Shown here piece after piece: positions 52,449 through 60,664 of a DNA stretch of 64,000 nucleotides. The translations under genes were made by a program, and so were the position numbers. The first letter of the stretch is position 1, and each line of letters opens with the position of its first letter. The notes below the pieces were generated by a model that was not told the origin of the DNA, searched no databases, and was given only the letters and a program-made list of their open reading frames with translations. Origin of the DNA: Rhizobium nepotum 39/7 (GTDB lineage: Bacteria; Pseudomonadota; Alphaproteobacteria; Rhizobiales; Rhizobiaceae); contig NZ_JWJH01000003.1 in NCBI RefSeq assembly GCF_000949865.1, positions 186,001 to 250,000 on the forward strand, written 5' to 3'.

Positions 52449-54185
52449 ATGTCTAACTTTTTCAATCTCGGTTCGGACGCATCTGCGATCCTCGACGCCC
52501 TTGGCCGCTCACAGGCGATCATCGAGTTCGATCTGGCTGGTAAGATTCTGAAAGCGAACGACAATTTCTGCAAGGCGGTCGGTTATCAGCAATCTGACCT
52601 CATCGGACGCTCCCACAGCATGTTCCTGTCGCCTGAAGACGCGGCTTCGCCCGAATACAGGGCTTTCTGGGCAAAACTGTCGCGCGGCGAATACGATCAA
52701 GGGCAGTACCGGCGGCGTGCGAAAAGCGGTGACGATATCTGGATCGAAGCCTCTTACAATCCGGTTTTTCGTTTCGGCAAACCTTACAAGGTGGTCAAGA
52801 TCGCAACCGATATCACCTCGATGAAGCGCAAGAGCGCCGAGGATGACGGCAAGCTGGTGGCGCTTTCCCGGGCGCAGGCGACGATCGAGTTTACGCCGGA
52901 CGGAAAGATCCTCGGCGCCAACGAGAATTTCCTGACCGCGCTCGGTTACACGGCGGAAGAAATTATCGGCAAACATCATTCGATGTTCTGCGATCAGACC
53001 TATGTCCGGTCCCAGGAATATCGCTCCTTCTGGGAAGACCTTCGTTCAGGAAGTTTCTCCTCCGGGCAATTCATGCGGCTCGGCAAGGATGGCAAACGCG
53101 TCTTCATTCAGGCGTCCTACAATCCGATCCTCGATGACCGGGGCCGTGTCTTCAAGGTCGTAAAATTCGCTTTTGACGTCACCGACCGGATGCATGCGGT
53201 TGAGGAACTTGGTGCGGCACTCGAGCGGCTTTCACAATGCAATATCCGGCTGACGCTGGATAGGCCGTTCGTGGGCGAGTTCGAAACGCTGCGACGCGAT
53301 TTCAACAAATCCATCGCGGAATTCCAGAAGACGCTGGAGAATGTTCTCGGCCAGACGGACGAGCTGAGCAGAAGCAGCCAGGAAGTCAGCGATGCCTCCA
53401 TCAATCTCGCCGAGCGCTCGCGCGAGCAGGCAGTGGCGCTGGAAGAGACCTCGGCAGCGCTTGAAGAGATCACCTCCACGGTCCGTTCTTCGACCGAAAA
53501 TACCAAAGAGACGCGCAAACTCGTTCAGAGCGCACGTACATCGACGGCGGCCTCGACGGAGGTTGTCGAGCGGACCGTCAACGCCATGCAGCGCATCGAG
53601 ACGGCATCGCGGGAAATCAGCCAGATCATCGGCGTTATCGACGAGATCGCCTTCCAGACCAACCTTCTGGCGCTGAATGCCGGCGTGGAAGCAGCGCGCG
53701 CGGGCGAGGCGGGTAAGGGTTTTGCCGTGGTGGCGCAGGAAGTGCGCGAGCTTGCGCAGCGTTCCGCCAAAGCCGCAAAGGAAATCAAGACGCTCATCAA
53801 CAAGTCCGGCGCGGAAGTTCTCGAAGGCGTCAGGCTGGTGGGTGAGACCGGCGAGGCACTGAAGCAGATCGACGGATTGGTCAGGCACATCGACGGCAAT
53901 GTCGACATGATTGCCAAGGCCGCCGACGAGCAGGCCATCGGCATCAGCGAAATCAACAAGGCGGTTGGCCAGCTGGACCGGATGACGCAGGAGAATGCCG
54001 CCATGAGCGCCCGCACCACGGCAATCAGCACCACGCTGGCGCAGGGAGCCGATGTGCTCGCGCAACTGGTCAGCCTGTTCAAACTGAACCGCCGCACGGT
54101 TCAGCGCGAAGACGGATCGTCTGTCCGGTCAGATTTCTCGAATGCCGCTCGGCAGGGTCGGCAAGCAGACCGCGCCGCCGCCTGA
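52449..54185 (+). CDS. Soluble methyl-accepting chemotaxis protein with two PAS domains
   Basis: 578 residues from ATG 52449, chosen for the GGGGGA 4 bases upstream; ATG 52437 is also possible. No membrane helix is present. Two very similar PAS domains occupy about 15-130 and 135-255: each has the sequence IEF-x-x-GKIL-x-AN-x-NF, GYQQSDLIGRSHSMF or GYTAEEIIGKHHSMF, and a C-terminal FKVVKF-type strand. A short HAMP-like linker leads to the signalling domain with the hairpin tip IDEIAFQTNLLALNAGVEAA near 400. It should sense a cytosolic cue such as redox state and control CheA. No C-terminal methyltransferase-binding pentapeptide is seen. Confidence 0.9.
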   Translation: MSNFFNLGSDASAILDALGRSQAIIEFDLAGKILKANDNFCKAVGYQQSDLIGRSHSMFLSPEDAASPEYRAFWAKLSRGEYDQGQYRRRAKSGDDIWIEASYNPVFRFGKPYKVVKIATDITSMKRKSAEDDGKLVALSRAQATIEFTPDGKILGANENFLTALGYTAEEIIGKHHSMFCDQTYVRSQEYRSFWEDLRSGSFSSGQFMRLGKDGKRVFIQASYNPILDDRGRVFKVVKFAFDVTDRMHAVEELGAALERLSQCNIRLTLDRPFVGEFETLRRDFNKSIAEFQKTLENVLGQTDELSRSSQEVSDASINLAERSREQAVALEETSAALEEITSTVRSSTENTKETRKLVQSARTSTAASTEVVERTVNAMQRIETASREISQIIGVIDEIAFQTNLLALNAGVEAARAGEAGKGFAVVAQEVRELAQRSAKAAKEIKTLINKSGAEVLEGVRLVGETGEALKQIDGLVRHIDGNVDMIAKAADEQAIGISEINKAVGQLDRMTQENAAMSARTTAISTTLAQGADVLAQLVSLFKLNRRTVQREDGSSVRSDFSNAARQGRQADRAAA

Positions 54186-54264
54186 AGGGGCGGGCTTGCC
54201 GCCTGCTTCCGTTACTTCTCGAGCTTTGGCGACGCGGATGCGGCCGGTCAGCATCCGCATGCCA

Positions 54265-55575
54265 TTACCCCCGCAATGCAGGTCGCTCGATGCCGAGATG
54301 GTCGCGCAGCGTCGAACCCTCGTAGTCCAGGCGGAACAGACCGCGTTCCTGCAATAGCGGCACAACCTCGCGGGTGAATTCTTCCAGCCCGCCGGGGAAG
54401 AAGGGCGGCATGACGTTGAAGCCGTCGGCTGCGCCATTTTCGAACCATTGTTGCATGCGGTCGGCCACGTCTTTCGCCGTGCCCATGACGATATGATGGC
54501 CGCGCCCTGCTGCAACACGCAGCGCCAGTTCACGGATCGTCAGCTTTTCACGACGCGCCAGTTCGGTCAGAAGTTCGGCGCGACTGCGCAACTGGTCGGA
54601 GATCGGCAGATCCGGCAGCGGGCCGTCGAGATCGTATTCGGCAAGGCTGTGGCCGATGCGCTCCTCAAGCAGCGGCATTGCGCTCTTGATATCGGTCCAG
54701 CGGTTCAGTTCCTTCAGCTTTTCGCCGGCCTCTTCGAAGCTCTTGCCGATAATCGGCATGAAACCCGGCATCACGGCAACGCTAGCCGGATCGCGGCCGA
54801 ACTTTTCCACCCGCGCCTTGAGGCTGGTGTAGAAGGCCTGTGCTTCGGAAATCGCCTGCTGGGCGGTGAAGACGATATCGGCGGTGCGGGCGGCTAGATC
54901 CTGACCTGGCCCGGAGGAGCCGGCCTGAATGAGAATCGGGTGACCCTGCGGCGAGCGCGGAATATTGAGCGGCCCCTTGACCGTGAAATATTTGCCTTCG
55001 TGATCGAGAATATGGACCTTCTCAGGATCGACGTAACGGCCCGCCTGCTTGTCCTTGACGAAGGCGTCGTCGTCCCAGCTGTCCCAAAGGCCGCGCACCA
55101 CGTTCACATATTCTTCCGCCACGGCATAACGCTCGTCATGCTCGGGATGGCTCTTGGAGAAGTTTGCCGCCGTGCGGGCGTAAGATGTGGTGACGATGTT
55201 CCATGCCGCGCGGCCATGGCTCAGATGATCGATGGAGGCGAAGGCACGGGCGGTGTGGTAAGGTTCACCGTAAGTTGTGGAGGCGGTGGCGGCCAGACCG
55301 ATCTTGTCGGTCACCATGGCAAGTGCCGCAAGCAGGGTCAGCGGCTCGAAACGGGCGATCATCGAGGGATGGGCGTCGACGCCGCTGGTCAGGCCGTCGG
55401 CGAGAAACACCATGTCGAACTTCGCAGCTTCGGCCATTTTCGTGACGCGGGTCAAAAGGTCGAAATTCTCGCTGCCGGCTTCCGCCTCCGGATGACGCCA
55501 GCCGGAAACGTGGTGTCCTGCGCCCTGCAGGAAAAGGCCGAGATGCATCTGTCTTTTGCGGGTCGTCGTGGTCAT
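54265..55575 (-). CDS. FMN-dependent monooxygenase, NtaA/SnaA/DszA family (LLM class)
   Basis: 436 residues. Family sequences are MHLGLFLQGAGHHVSGWRHP at the start, FDMVFLADG, a flavin pocket strand KIGLAATASTTYGEPYHTAR, SHGRAAWNIVTTSYARTAAN, and HPILIQAGSSGPGQDLAART mid-chain. These enzymes use FMNH2 from a separate reductase to oxidise nitrilotriacetate-, EDTA- or sulfur-type compounds. No reductase gene is nearby. It is the last gene of a leftward operon with a polar amino-acid ABC transporter and an MmgE/PrpD protein, which points to an N-containing carboxylate substrate. Confidence 0.87.
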   Translation of the reverse strand: MTTTTRKRQMHLGLFLQGAGHHVSGWRHPEAEAGSENFDLLTRVTKMAEAAKFDMVFLADGLTSGVDAHPSMIARFEPLTLLAALAMVTDKIGLAATASTTYGEPYHTARAFASIDHLSHGRAAWNIVTTSYARTAANFSKSHPEHDERYAVAEEYVNVVRGLWDSWDDDAFVKDKQAGRYVDPEKVHILDHEGKYFTVKGPLNIPRSPQGHPILIQAGSSGPGQDLAARTADIVFTAQQAISEAQAFYTSLKARVEKFGRDPASVAVMPGFMPIIGKSFEEAGEKLKELNRWTDIKSAMPLLEERIGHSLAEYDLDGPLPDLPISDQLRSRAELLTELARREKLTIRELALRVAAGRGHHIVMGTAKDVADRMQQWFENGAADGFNVMPPFFPGGLEEFTREVVPLLQERGLFRLDYEGSTLRDHLGIERPALRG

Positions 55576-55601
55576 GGGATCATGCCTTCATGTCGGTCGA
55601 G

Positions 55602-56948
55602 TTATATTTGTGTTGCCAGAAGCGTTTCGAGCTTCTTGAGATCGGCTGCGGTTTTCATGCTCCGCACCAGTGCCGGAATTCCAGCGAGTTTTTCATTGCC
55701 GCCGGTGGCATCGGCAAATTTTTCCGTGGGGTCATCGATGCCGGGCAGGCCGTCGATACGGCGCGAGAGTGCCGTGCCATCCTTCTTCGTCACGTCGATG
55801 ACCACGAAACGGGTGGTCGGATCGGGCGAGAGACGGCGGGCAGTTTCGTCATGCCGGCGCGAGACTTTTGCCGAGAGTTCAAGCAGGTCGGTACGCGCCG
55901 GGCTTTCGTCGAAATGGCTAATGCCAAGCGCTCCATCGGCAAGTGCGGCGGCAAAGACATATTCGGCGCTGAAGCGCGCATCGATACCGGTGACGGGCGT
56001 AGCCGAGCCGACAAGGGCGGCATCGCCACCCGGCGGAAAGGTGATGACGACGGTTTCAATCTCATCCGGCGTCAGGTCATGCAGGTTGCGTAGTGCAAGC
56101 GCGCCGACAGCGACGGGGTGGCTGGCGGTGCAGCAGGGAAAGGCTTTGAGGGTGAGGCCAGGCGAGACGATCTGCCAGGGCGAACCCCAGCCCGACAGGA
56201 CCCGTTTCGGCTGTTCGGCACCGAAGGCGAAGGCGGAATAAAAGCTGATCGGGTTGTCCAGAAAATCCGGCGCGCCCTGAAAACCTGATCGTGCGAGCCG
56301 TGCGGCTGTGAGGCCGGCGCGCGTGGCGAGCCCGGCATGCAGCGGCTTGGCGTCATAACCGAATTGCAGACGAAGCCCCGCCGATTGCGTGGCGGCAAGG
56401 CCAAGCGCCACGGCGGTGGTTTGCGGATTAAACTTCAGAATGTGGGCGATGGCCGCCGCAGCGCCGATGGGGCCGAGGGTGGCGGTGGCGTGGAAGCCGT
56501 TTTCGTAATGCTTGGTCCCGAGCGACAGACCAATCCGCGCCATGGTTTCCAGCCCGACGATATAGGCGGCGATGAAGGCATCCGCCGTCGAGCCTTCCTC
56601 GACCGCAACAGTCAGCAGAGCGGGAATGATGGCGACGGTGGGGTGGCCGCGCACGCTGCCATGGACATCGTCATAATCCAGCACGTGCCCGGCATGGCCA
56701 TTGATGAGGGCGGCGGTAAAGGCATCCGTGCGCAGGTCGTGGCCGATAATGCCCGCCGTGCCGGATGTGCCTGACGTAAAGCTGTCGATCAGGATTTTCG
56801 TGCTTCTGTCTGAAGCGCCACCCAGCACGCAGGCGAAAAAGTCGATCAGCGCCGTGCGGGCAATCGCTACCGCCTCTTCGTCGCGGAGCGGATCGGAAGC
56901 GGCGATGGCCTCAGCCAGGTGAAGCGTGAGCTTTTCGTCGGCGGTCAT
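55602..56948 (-). CDS. MmgE/PrpD family protein
   Basis: 448 residues from ATG 56948, 4 bases after the ATPase gene stop, with GAAGGG overlapping that stop. Family marks are the helical first half with LINGHAGHVLDYDDVHGSVR near 95, GHPTVAIIPALLTVA, FHATATLGPIGAAAAIA, and a smaller second domain. The family includes 2-methylcitrate dehydratase and also iminodisuccinate epimerase, described from an Agrobacterium strain. Next to an amino-acid importer and an NtaA-like monooxygenase, the epimerase-type role seems at least as likely as PrpD. Confidence 0.85.
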   Translation of the reverse strand: MTADEKLTLHLAEAIAASDPLRDEEAVAIARTALIDFFACVLGGASDRSTKILIDSFTSGTSGTAGIIGHDLRTDAFTAALINGHAGHVLDYDDVHGSVRGHPTVAIIPALLTVAVEEGSTADAFIAAYIVGLETMARIGLSLGTKHYENGFHATATLGPIGAAAAIAHILKFNPQTTAVALGLAATQSAGLRLQFGYDAKPLHAGLATRAGLTAARLARSGFQGAPDFLDNPISFYSAFAFGAEQPKRVLSGWGSPWQIVSPGLTLKAFPCCTASHPVAVGALALRNLHDLTPDEIETVVITFPPGGDAALVGSATPVTGIDARFSAEYVFAAALADGALGISHFDESPARTDLLELSAKVSRRHDETARRLSPDPTTRFVVIDVTKKDGTALSRRIDGLPGIDDPTEKFADATGGNEKLAGIPALVRSMKTAADLKKLETLLATQI

Positions 56949-56952
56949 GGCG

Positions 56953-57768
56953 TCAGATCCCTTCGCCGTCAGCAACCCGTGCCACCTGTCCTCCGAGACC
57001 TTTGACGAAGGCATTGATACGTGGATTGGTCGATTTGTAGAAGATGTGCTCCGGCGTGCCCTGATCGACGATCAGGCCGTTTTCGGTGAAGACGATATTA
57101 TCACTGATTTCTTCGGCGAAGCGCATTTCGTGGGTGACGAGAATGCTGGTCATGCCGTCATTGACGAGATCGCGGATGACGGCGAGCACTTCACCGACGG
57201 TTTCCGGGTCGAGCGCGGAAGTGACCTCGTCGAACAGCACCAGTTCCGGCCGCATGGCAAGTGCGCGGGCAATGGCCACGCGTTGCTGTTGGCCGCCGGA
57301 AAGCTGGCCGGGATAGGCATCCACCTTCTGCGACAGACGCACTTTTTCCAGCAATTCGCGGGCATGACGTTCGGCCTCCGCCTTTGGCGTGCCGAGGATT
57401 TTGATGGGCGCGATGGTGATGTTCTCCATCACCGTCAGATGCGGGAAGAGGTTGAACTGCTGAAAGACGATGCCGATGCGCTTGCGCAACGTTATACGCT
57501 CAGCCTCGGTCTTCAGCTGATCGACGCGGGTGCCGCCGACGGTGATCTTGCCCGATTGCGGAATGAGCAGGCCGTTGATGCAGCGCAGAATGGTGGATTT
57601 TCCGGAGCCGGAAGGGCCGATGATGGAGACGGCGTCGCCCTTGTTGACCGTAAGATCGATGCCTTTCAGGACCTGATTGTCACCGAAGGACAGGTGCACG
57701 CCTTCCAGTTCAACCAAGGCTTGGGTGGCGGGGGCTTTGGCGGCGGTTTGCGGTGCGGATGCGGACAT
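56953..57768 (-). CDS. Polar amino-acid ABC ATPase (GlnQ/HisP family)
   Basis: 271 residues from ATG 57768; an upstream TTG at 57780 is possible. After an Ala/Pro-rich leader of about 20 residues comes Walker [10 protein letters not shown] near 52, Q-loop [12 protein letters not shown], signature LSGGQQQR and Walker [15 protein letters not shown], the standard PAAT pattern. It drives uptake with the two permeases encoded upstream. Confidence 0.9.
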   Translation of the reverse strand: MSASAPQTAAKAPATQALVELEGVHLSFGDNQVLKGIDLTVNKGDAVSIIGPSGSGKSTILRCINGLLIPQSGKITVGGTRVDQLKTEAERITLRKRIGIVFQQFNLFPHLTVMENITIAPIKILGTPKAEAERHARELLEKVRLSQKVDAYPGQLSGGQQQRVAIARALAMRPELVLFDEVTSALDPETVGEVLAVIRDLVNDGMTSILVTHEMRFAEEISDNIVFTENGLIVDQGTPEHIFYKSTNPRINAFVKGLGGQVARVADGEGI

Positions 57769-57780
57769 GGTGTATTCCAA

Positions 57781-58563
57781 TCAGCGGGAGGCGAAGCGCC
57801 GCTCGAGGCGCTGCGTGAAACGGGACACGGGATAGCAGAACAGGAAGAACGCCATCAGGACGGTGAGATAGACCACGACGGTGAAATCGTTGCGCTGCAC
57901 GGCGGTGCTGGCATCGGTTGCCGCGTGCAGAAGCTCATGCACGCCGACCAGCGAGGCGAGCGCCGTGCCCATGGTAATCGAGGAATAAAGGTTCATCCAC
58001 GGCGGCAGCGAGCGTTTCACGCATTGCGGCAGGATGATCCAGCGCAGCGTCTGGTTGCGCGAAAAGCCGAGGCCCTGCGCCGCTTCCCATTGCGCGGTCG
58101 GAATGGACTGGATCGCTCCGCGGGTGATTTCGGCGATGTGGGCGCTGGCCGGAATGGCAAGCCCGACGACGGCCTTGATCCAGTCCGGGAAGGGAATGTA
58201 GTTGCCGAAAGCGACGATCTCGAAGGGGAAGATGTAGGTCGCGGCGAAAATCAGCACCAGATGCGGGGCGTTGCGGAAGATTTGCACATAGGTGAGCGCC
58301 GGCGCGCGCACGAGGCGATAGGGCGCAAGCTCCATGACGCCAAGCACAACGCCGATGATGGTGCCGATGGCGATCGCCAGAATGCTGATGAGCACATTCA
58401 TCGCGAAACCCTTGCCGAGATAGGGCAGCCATTCCAGCAGCACCTGGCCGAGCGAAGGGTCGAGAACCAGCCACAGCACGACGGCGACCAGCACGCCGCA
58501 CAGAAGAATGGTGCCGAAAGGCAGCTTCTTCGCCGCCTGTGTTGGAGAGACCACCGCGCTCAT
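57781..58563 (-). CDS. Polar amino-acid ABC permease 1 (HisM/GlnP family)
   Basis: 260 residues, ATG 58563 overlapping the stop of the other permease (ATGA). Five or so membrane helices. PAAT family signature: VQIFRNAPHLVLIFAATYIF, then the EAA coupling loop QWEAAQGLGFSRNQTLRWII with LPQCVKRSLPPWMN. Forms a heterodimeric channel with the next permease. Confidence 0.88.
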   Translation of the reverse strand: MSAVVSPTQAAKKLPFGTILLCGVLVAVVLWLVLDPSLGQVLLEWLPYLGKGFAMNVLISILAIAIGTIIGVVLGVMELAPYRLVRAPALTYVQIFRNAPHLVLIFAATYIFPFEIVAFGNYIPFPDWIKAVVGLAIPASAHIAEITRGAIQSIPTAQWEAAQGLGFSRNQTLRWIILPQCVKRSLPPWMNLYSSITMGTALASLVGVHELLHAATDASTAVQRNDFTVVVYLTVLMAFFLFCYPVSRFTQRLERRFASR

Positions 58564-59303
58564 TGACCGAACCCCGGAACCGCAAGTCGCCGTTCGAGCC
58601 ACAGACCCGCCCTTGCCACGATGAAATTGATGACACTGAAGAAGATGAGGATCACCAGCATCAGTTCGACCACATTGTCGCGCTGCGTCCAGATCAGGAT
58701 CGAGGCATAGGTGATTTCACCGACCGCAATCGCCGAGCCGACGGTGGTGAGCTTCACCAGATTGATGAGATTGTTGATGATGGAGGGCAGTGCGGTGCGG
58801 ATTGCCAGCGGAAACTCCACATAGCGCAAGATATCGAAGGAGTTGAAGCCGATTGAGCGCGCCGCCTCGATGGTGGTGGCTGGCACCGCCTCGATGCCGC
58901 CGCGTAGCGCCTCCGCATGAAAAGCGGCAACGTGCAGGCCGGTGATGGCGACGACCCAGAAGAACGGGGTGAGCGGATTGTTCTGCGCGCCGCCAAGTGC
59001 GTTGGAAATCAGCATGTTAAGCACGAGAAAGCCGCACATCAGCTGCACCAGCGTCGGCGTGTTGCGGGTCAGTTCCACATAGGCGCGCACGGGTCCGGCG
59101 AGCCAGACCTTGCCGGAGGTGAGCATGGCCGCGAAAATGAAGCCGAAAACGAGGCTGAGCGGCAGGGTGACGGCGACGAGGATCAGCGTCATCTTCATGC
59201 CGTCGAGCCAGATCTGAACCTCATAGCCGCTGTTCAGAAAGTCATAGTTGAGGCCGATATGCGCGGCCAGTTCTATGAAGCGCGCTATAAATGCATCCTG
59301 CAT
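58560..59303 (-). CDS. Polar amino-acid ABC permease 2 (HisQ/GlnP family)
   Basis: 247 residues. After a periplasmic lead the membrane region starts at about residue 35. AYVELTRNTPTLVQLMCGFL is the typical PAAT sequence, followed by AEALRGGIEAVPATTIEAAR and FPLAIRTALPSIINNLINL with the coupling loop. It is separated from the upstream binding-protein gene by a hairpin-containing gap. Confidence 0.88.
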   Translation of the reverse strand: MQDAFIARFIELAAHIGLNYDFLNSGYEVQIWLDGMKMTLILVAVTLPLSLVFGFIFAAMLTSGKVWLAGPVRAYVELTRNTPTLVQLMCGFLVLNMLISNALGGAQNNPLTPFFWVVAITGLHVAAFHAEALRGGIEAVPATTIEAARSIGFNSFDILRYVEFPLAIRTALPSIINNLINLVKLTTVGSAIAVGEITYASILIWTQRDNVVELMLVILIFFSVINFIVARAGLWLERRLAVPGFGQ

Positions 59304-59378
59304 CGGAAATCCATGCTGTTGTCGCGGTGCCGCCCGACAGGCGACGCCAGAATGACCTGCCTTGCTATAAAGCAGAAA

Positions 59379-59405
59379 AGAACGGCGGGCGAAACCGGCC
59401 GTTCT
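59379..59405 (-). other. Stem-loop between binding-protein and permease genes
   Basis: On the minus strand, AGAACGGC pairs with GCCGTTCT around a 11-base loop and is followed by TTTC. It lies in the 189-base gap after the binding-protein gene. It is probably a weak terminator or mRNA stabiliser giving more binding protein than permease. Nothing else was seen in this gap. Confidence 0.55.
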
Positions 59406-59492
59406 AGATGATTAGGGTAAACCGCTCCGCGTTCGCATCGTCATCTCCCGCCGCCCTTGCTGCTAGGAGGAGAAAACCCGGAACCTGTCTTT

Positions 59493-60332
59493 TTACTGCG
59501 CTGCGGAAAGCTTCGCCTTCTGCTCTTCCATATAACCGATGCTCGGCAGGCGGTTGGCCTTGGCGAATTCGATCATCTTGCCGGAGGCGTGCAATTCCTT
59601 GACGATCTTGTCGAGCGCGGCCTGGGTGTCGGCCTCGCCCTTGCGCAGCCAGATGACGGAGTCAGAAGGGATAAGATCGGTCGGGATGAGGATGCCGTAA
59701 TCCTTCCACTCGTCGGCACGGTCCTGAAGCATCAGGCTCAGCGTGCCGTTGACGTGCACGGAGACGTCGCAATTGCCGCCCTTCAGCGCCAGCAGCGATT
59801 CCGGCTGGCTCGGCAGCGCCTTTACCTGCGCGCCATATTGCTCGATCAGCGGCTGGGTGTAGTTGGAGCCCTGCGAAACGCAGGCGATCTTGCCCTTCAG
59901 GTCCGACCAGTCCTTGATGCCCGAATCCTTGCGGCCGATAGCAGCGCCGCCCTGACGGTCATAGGGGGTGGGCACGTAACCGAGCGTTTTGGCGCGCTCT
60001 TCCGTGTATTGCATGTTGGCGATCAGGATATCGACCTTGCCCTGCTGCAGGAATTGCACGCGGTTGGGCGGGGTCACGGTTTCGGTGACCAGTTCGACAC
60101 CCAGACCGGCTGCCAGCGCCTTGGCGACGTCGATGTTGAGACCCTTCTGCTCCTGCGTCTTCGGATCGATGAAGCCGAAAGGCGCGCCGGACAGGATGAC
60201 GCCAACGGTGAGCTTGCCACGACCCTTGATACGGTCGAGCGTCGCATCCGCGTGAGCGGCGGTGGCCATCGAAGCGACGACGACGGTTCCGGCGATGAGT
60301 TTCGCGGCAAATCTGGAGAAGGAGAGGGCCAT
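59493..60332 (-). CDS. Polar amino-acid ABC substrate-binding protein
   Basis: 279 residues from ATG 60332 with AAGGAA upstream; the signal peptide ends near residue 28 (ATAAHA). SBP_bac_3 family: KGRGKLTVGVILSGAPFGFI with the usual G-x-x-PFGF, LNIDVAKALAAGLGVELVTE, QGKVDILIANMQYTEERAKT and the KGKIACVSQGSNYTQ region. Two Cys in the mature chain (IACVS and GNCDV) may form a disulphide. First gene of a six-gene leftward operon; the ligand is probably a polar N-carboxylate. Confidence 0.88.
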   Translation of the reverse strand: MALSFSRFAAKLIAGTVVVASMATAAHADATLDRIKGRGKLTVGVILSGAPFGFIDPKTQEQKGLNIDVAKALAAGLGVELVTETVTPPNRVQFLQQGKVDILIANMQYTEERAKTLGYVPTPYDRQGGAAIGRKDSGIKDWSDLKGKIACVSQGSNYTQPLIEQYGAQVKALPSQPESLLALKGGNCDVSVHVNGTLSLMLQDRADEWKDYGILIPTDLIPSDSVIWLRKGEADTQAALDKIVKELHASGKMIEFAKANRLPSIGYMEEQKAKLSAAQ

Positions 60333-60516
60333 TGGTATTTCCTTTTTATTGTAGATGGAAACTACATGACGCGCCCGCCGAGAGCGAGAATTGGCTTTGC
60401 GCCAAAAATCATATGAATAAAATTGCGTTCCAATAAGTTCTCTAGTGAGAAAAAATAACCTAAGAATTTGAAATCGTAGAATCTTGTTCTTTAAGAAGCG
60501 AGTTCGCGCAGTTTTC

Positions 60517-60636
60517 ACCTTCTCCCCGCCGGGGAGAAGGTCGCGGCAGCGGAATGAAGGGGCAAGGGTGCGGTCTATCGCTGATGTTGCCCCCTCATCC
60601 GACCCTTCGGGCCACCTTCTCCCCGGCGGGGAGAAG
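60517..60636. repeat. RIME-like rhizobial intergenic palindromic repeat
   Basis: A 25-base palindrome centred on CCCCGCCGGGG (60517-60541, arms ACCTTCTCCCCG) and a second, related one at 60616-60636 (CTTCTCCCC/GGGGAGAAG) flank a middle part in which GGGGCAA pairs with TTGCCCC. CATCCGACCCTTCGGGCCAC before the second palindrome is typical of the RIME elements known from rhizobia. It lies between malic enzyme and the amino-acid binding-protein gene, both leftward, where it can also act as a terminator for the former. Confidence 0.75.
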
Positions 60637-60664
60637 AAATGCGCCGCAACGTTCCGCCCTGCCG

